DNA of 9,893 nt. It comes from Bacteroidales bacterium. Lineage in GTDB: Bacteria > Bacteroidota > Bacteroidia > Bacteroidales > UBA932. Shown here in pieces: positions 8,415 through 9,893 of this stretch (positions are counted from its first letter, which is position 1; the number at the start of each line of letters is the position of its first letter). The stretch lies in NCBI GenBank assembly GCA_018433265.1, contig JAHDRO010000175.1, forward strand, positions 1 through 9,893. Direction: 5' to 3'. The notes below the pieces were generated by a model. The model made no database searches and was not told where the DNA came from. It saw only the letters and a list, made by a program, of their open reading frames with translations. A program made the position numbers and the translations under genes.

Positions 8415-9476
8415 ATGAAATTCTTTTTATTAATTTGTTGTTCGATGATTATCAATGGGTCAGGCCAGTCAGGATCTGCAAGCACAGATCAAATGCTAAC
8501 TCTTGACAATTATTTGATTCCGGTAGGTGTCAAGGGTGCAAAAATTGCCGAAGTAATTGTGCCTGAAAGCTGTAATTGTGATGCAGAAGTTGCTATCGTG
8601 AAGGATACGGCCGGTATTTTCACTATTGACAGCAAAGGAGGTATATCTTTGAAGAAGAGTGTAACTTTGAAAACTGATTCAGGTCCTTTTGTGTATGGTA
8701 TTACAATTAAAGCAGGTTGCCTGCAAAAGGAGTTTGAACTTGTTAAGGATCAGTTTATAAAAAATAAGGTAATTGCTCACAGAGGAGCTTGGAAAAATCA
8801 TGAGGCAAGTCAGAATTCAAGAAATTCACTCAAATATGCTATTGAGATTGGTTGTGAAGCTTCCGAACTGGATGTGTGGATGACCTCTGACGGAGCAATT
8901 GTCCTTAACCACGATCCCGAAATTGATGGCAAGATCGTAGAAGACAACACAGTTGCTACTATGACTTCAGTGCCTCTCAAAGGAAATGATTTTCTGCCTA
9001 CTCTTGAGCAGATTATAAAAGATGTCAAGCAACAAAACAGGACAAAACTGGTGATTGAAATCAAAGCATCCCTAAAGAGTCAGGAAAGAACAAATGAATT
9101 GACAGCAAAAGTTGTAAAGCTTGTACATGATATGAAGGCTCAAGCCTGGGTTGCTTGCTATATTTCCTTCAACTATGATGCTTGTCTCCTGGTTACACAG
9201 ATTGACCCCACAGCGAGAACTGCATACTTGGGAGACAATAAGTCAATAGAGGAGCTCAAATCCGTGAACATGTGGGGTATAGACTTCAATTACAAAATGT
9301 TTGAAAAAGATCCAGGTTTAATTCAGAAAGCACATAATGCAGGAATGACAGTAAATGTATGGACAGTAAATAAAAAGGAAGATCTAATCTCATTTTTGGA
9401 CAAAGGGGTTGACTTTATTACAACCAATGAACCTGAGATGCTTCTTGAGATTATAAAAGAGAAAAGTTCAAAGTAA
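8415..9476 (+). CDS. secreted glycerophosphodiester phosphodiesterase with N-terminal beta domain
   Basis: The C-terminal domain (about 118-350) is a GDPD TIM barrel, which hydrolyses glycerophosphodiesters to glycerol-3-phosphate and an alcohol. Catalytic and metal residues are present: H122 of AHRGAW, E151 and D153 of ELDVWM, H166 of NHDPE, and E215 of IEIK; VNVWTVN (313-319) and ITTNEP (335-340) close the barrel in the usual way. The common PENT segment is QNS (133-135) here. The N-terminus is a signal peptide (hydrophobic 3-13, probable cleavage around GSG-QS). Residues about 27-108 make a small beta-rich domain with a cadherin-like pattern (GIFTIDSKGGISL, 67-79). It is the last gene of the operon and its stop lies 9 bases inside the end of the convergent thrC. 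The substrate is probably deacylated phospholipid, but other phosphodiesters of the envelope cannot be excluded. Confidence 0.88.
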   Translation: MKFFLLICCSMIINGSGQSGSASTDQMLTLDNYLIPVGVKGAKIAEVIVPESCNCDAEVAIVKDTAGIFTIDSKGGISLKKSVTLKTDSGPFVYGITIKAGCLQKEFELVKDQFIKNKVIAHRGAWKNHEASQNSRNSLKYAIEIGCEASELDVWMTSDGAIVLNHDPEIDGKIVEDNTVATMTSVPLKGNDFLPTLEQIIKDVKQQNRTKLVIEIKASLKSQERTNELTAKVVKLVHDMKAQAWVACYISFNYDACLLVTQIDPTARTAYLGDNKSIEELKSVNMWGIDFNYKMFEKDPGLIQKAHNAGMTVNVWTVNKKEDLISFLDKGVDFITTNEPEMLLEIIKEKSSK

Positions 9477-9893
9477 AATACTTTTCAGAGCATCCAGATT
9501 ATTGGAAATAATTATGCTCTTTTTCTTCTTCTCCAGACATTTCACTAGAGATTCGGGGATCTCAACAGAGGTTCCCGAATTTTCTTCTACTATATCCTTG
9601 AATTTTGCAGGGTGAGCTGTCTCGAGTATGATTGAATTGTAAGATCCGGGATACTCTTCAAGATATTCTTTGAGAGCGAGATATCCCACAGCTCCGTGAG
9701 GATCTGCAAGATATCCGTATTTGTTATATATCTCTCCTATTGCCTGACGCGTCTGGTTATCTGAAAATGACCGACTGAAAATAACTTCTCTCATGCTGTT
9801 AAGATTTCCATCAAACATAGAGTAGATGCGGTAAAAATTGCTTGGATTTCCTACATCCATAGCATTTGATATGGTTTGAACGGAGGTTTTAGG
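9468..9893 (-). CDS. thrC: threonine synthase, C-terminal part (cut by window edge)
   Basis: This is the last 141 codons of threonine synthase, a PLP enzyme that turns O-phosphohomoserine into threonine and phosphate in the cytoplasm. The frame is open to base 9893 and begins with PKTSVQTISNAMDVGNPSNF, in which SNAMDVGNPSNF is the hallmark ThrC segment; the internal ATG at 9860 is therefore a residue of that motif and not the start. GYLADPHGAVGYLAL (about 60-74 of the visible part) and ETAHPAKF are further conserved blocks. About two thirds of a normal protein of some 430 residues, including the PLP-binding lysine, is outside. Its TGA stop (9468-9470) lies inside the last codons of the GDPD gene, so the two genes converge and overlap by 9 bases. 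Confidence 0.95.
   Translation of the reverse strand, partial: PKTSVQTISNAMDVGNPSNFYRIYSMFDGNLNSMREVIFSRSFSDNQTRQAIGEIYNKYGYLADPHGAVGYLALKEYLEEYPGSYNSIILETAHPAKFKDIVEENSGTSVEIPESLVKCLEKKKKSIIISNNLDALKSILL
9551..9588 (+). terminator. possible intrinsic terminator of the operon, inside antisense thrC
   Basis: ATTCGGG (9551-9557) pairs with CCCGAAT (9574-9580). The inner bases GATCTC (9558-9563) pair with GAGGTT (9568-9573) through two G-U wobbles, closing on an AACA loop: 13 continuous pairs followed by a T-rich tract (TTTCTTCT, 9581-9588). It lies about 75 bases after the GDPD stop on the operon strand. The wobble pairs become A-C mismatches on the thrC strand, so the hairpin is stronger in the operon transcript than in thrC mRNA. 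The tract is interrupted by C, which weakens the call. No other hairpin with a T-run was seen near the end of the operon. Confidence 0.5.

Larger units (their letters stand above)
533..9476 (+). other. seven-gene operon, likely peptidoglycan/envelope turnover
   Basis: Seven plus-strand genes follow one another with intergenic distances of 4, 10, 11, -4 (ATGA overlap), 37 and 9 bases. There is no internal hairpin followed by a T-run. The order is glycosyltransferase, DUF4922 protein, SpoIID-like, AmpG-like, NamZ, lipoprotein, GDPD. The unit is bounded by a divergent gene on the left and a convergent one on the right, so it is self-contained. The functional reading as muropeptide turnover is inferred from the SpoIID, AmpG and NamZ families. 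The 37-base gap before the lipoprotein gene is the only place where a second promoter or processing site could readily sit. Confidence 0.8.

Noticed and set aside
9858..9860. ATG at 9860 (minus) as a gene start
   Set aside because: The frame continues to the window edge and the Met is part of the conserved SNAMDVGNPSNF motif of threonine synthase.

Overview
The window looks like chromosomal DNA of a Bacteroidota member, most likely order Bacteroidales. Three things point that way: genes are AT-rich and start without recognisable Shine-Dalgarno sequences, the one plausible promoter has the Bacteroidota form (TTTG, about 20 bases, then a TAnnTTTG-like box), and the gene neighbourhood and protein styles fit (DUF4922, a SpoIID-like protein without a signal peptide, an AmpG-like carrier, NamZ/DUF1343, and a secreted GDPD with an extra N-terminal beta domain). 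The genus cannot be fixed from the sequence. I see no mobile elements, tRNA or rRNA genes, CRISPR arrays or phage genes.

Layout. Bases 1-303 (minus) hold the first 101 codons of nadB, L-aspartate oxidase, running off the left edge. Bases 304-532 are an AT-rich divergent intergenic region with a probable promoter for the plus-strand genes. Bases 533-9476 hold seven co-directional genes with gaps of 4, 10, 11, -4, 37 and 9 bases, so almost certainly one operon: a two-domain family 2 glycosyltransferase; a DUF4922 HIT/GalT-like nucleotidyl-transfer protein; a SpoIID/LytB-type protein; an AmpG-like major facilitator permease; NamZ (DUF1343, exo-beta-N-acetylmuramidase); a lipoprotein of unknown family; and a secreted glycerophosphodiester phosphodiesterase. 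Bases 9468-9893 (minus) hold the last 141 codons of thrC, threonine synthase, which converges on the operon and overlaps its last gene by 9 bases. A terminator-like hairpin for the operon appears to lie inside the thrC coding sequence.

How the genes may work together. NamZ releases MurNAc from the non-reducing ends of glycan fragments, AmpG proteins import anhydromuropeptides or GlcNAc-anhydroMurNAc, and SpoIID proteins are lytic transglycosylases that make anhydroMurNAc ends. Together these three suggest peptidoglycan turnover and salvage. The glycosyltransferase and the DUF4922 protein are not usual members of a salvage pathway. Their tight coupling to SpoIID, and the lack of a signal peptide on all three, is the least explained part of the window. 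The secreted lipoprotein and GDPD extend the theme to envelope debris, the latter probably phospholipid head groups. The classical cytoplasmic salvage enzymes (AnmK, MurQ, AmgK/MurU) are not in the window.
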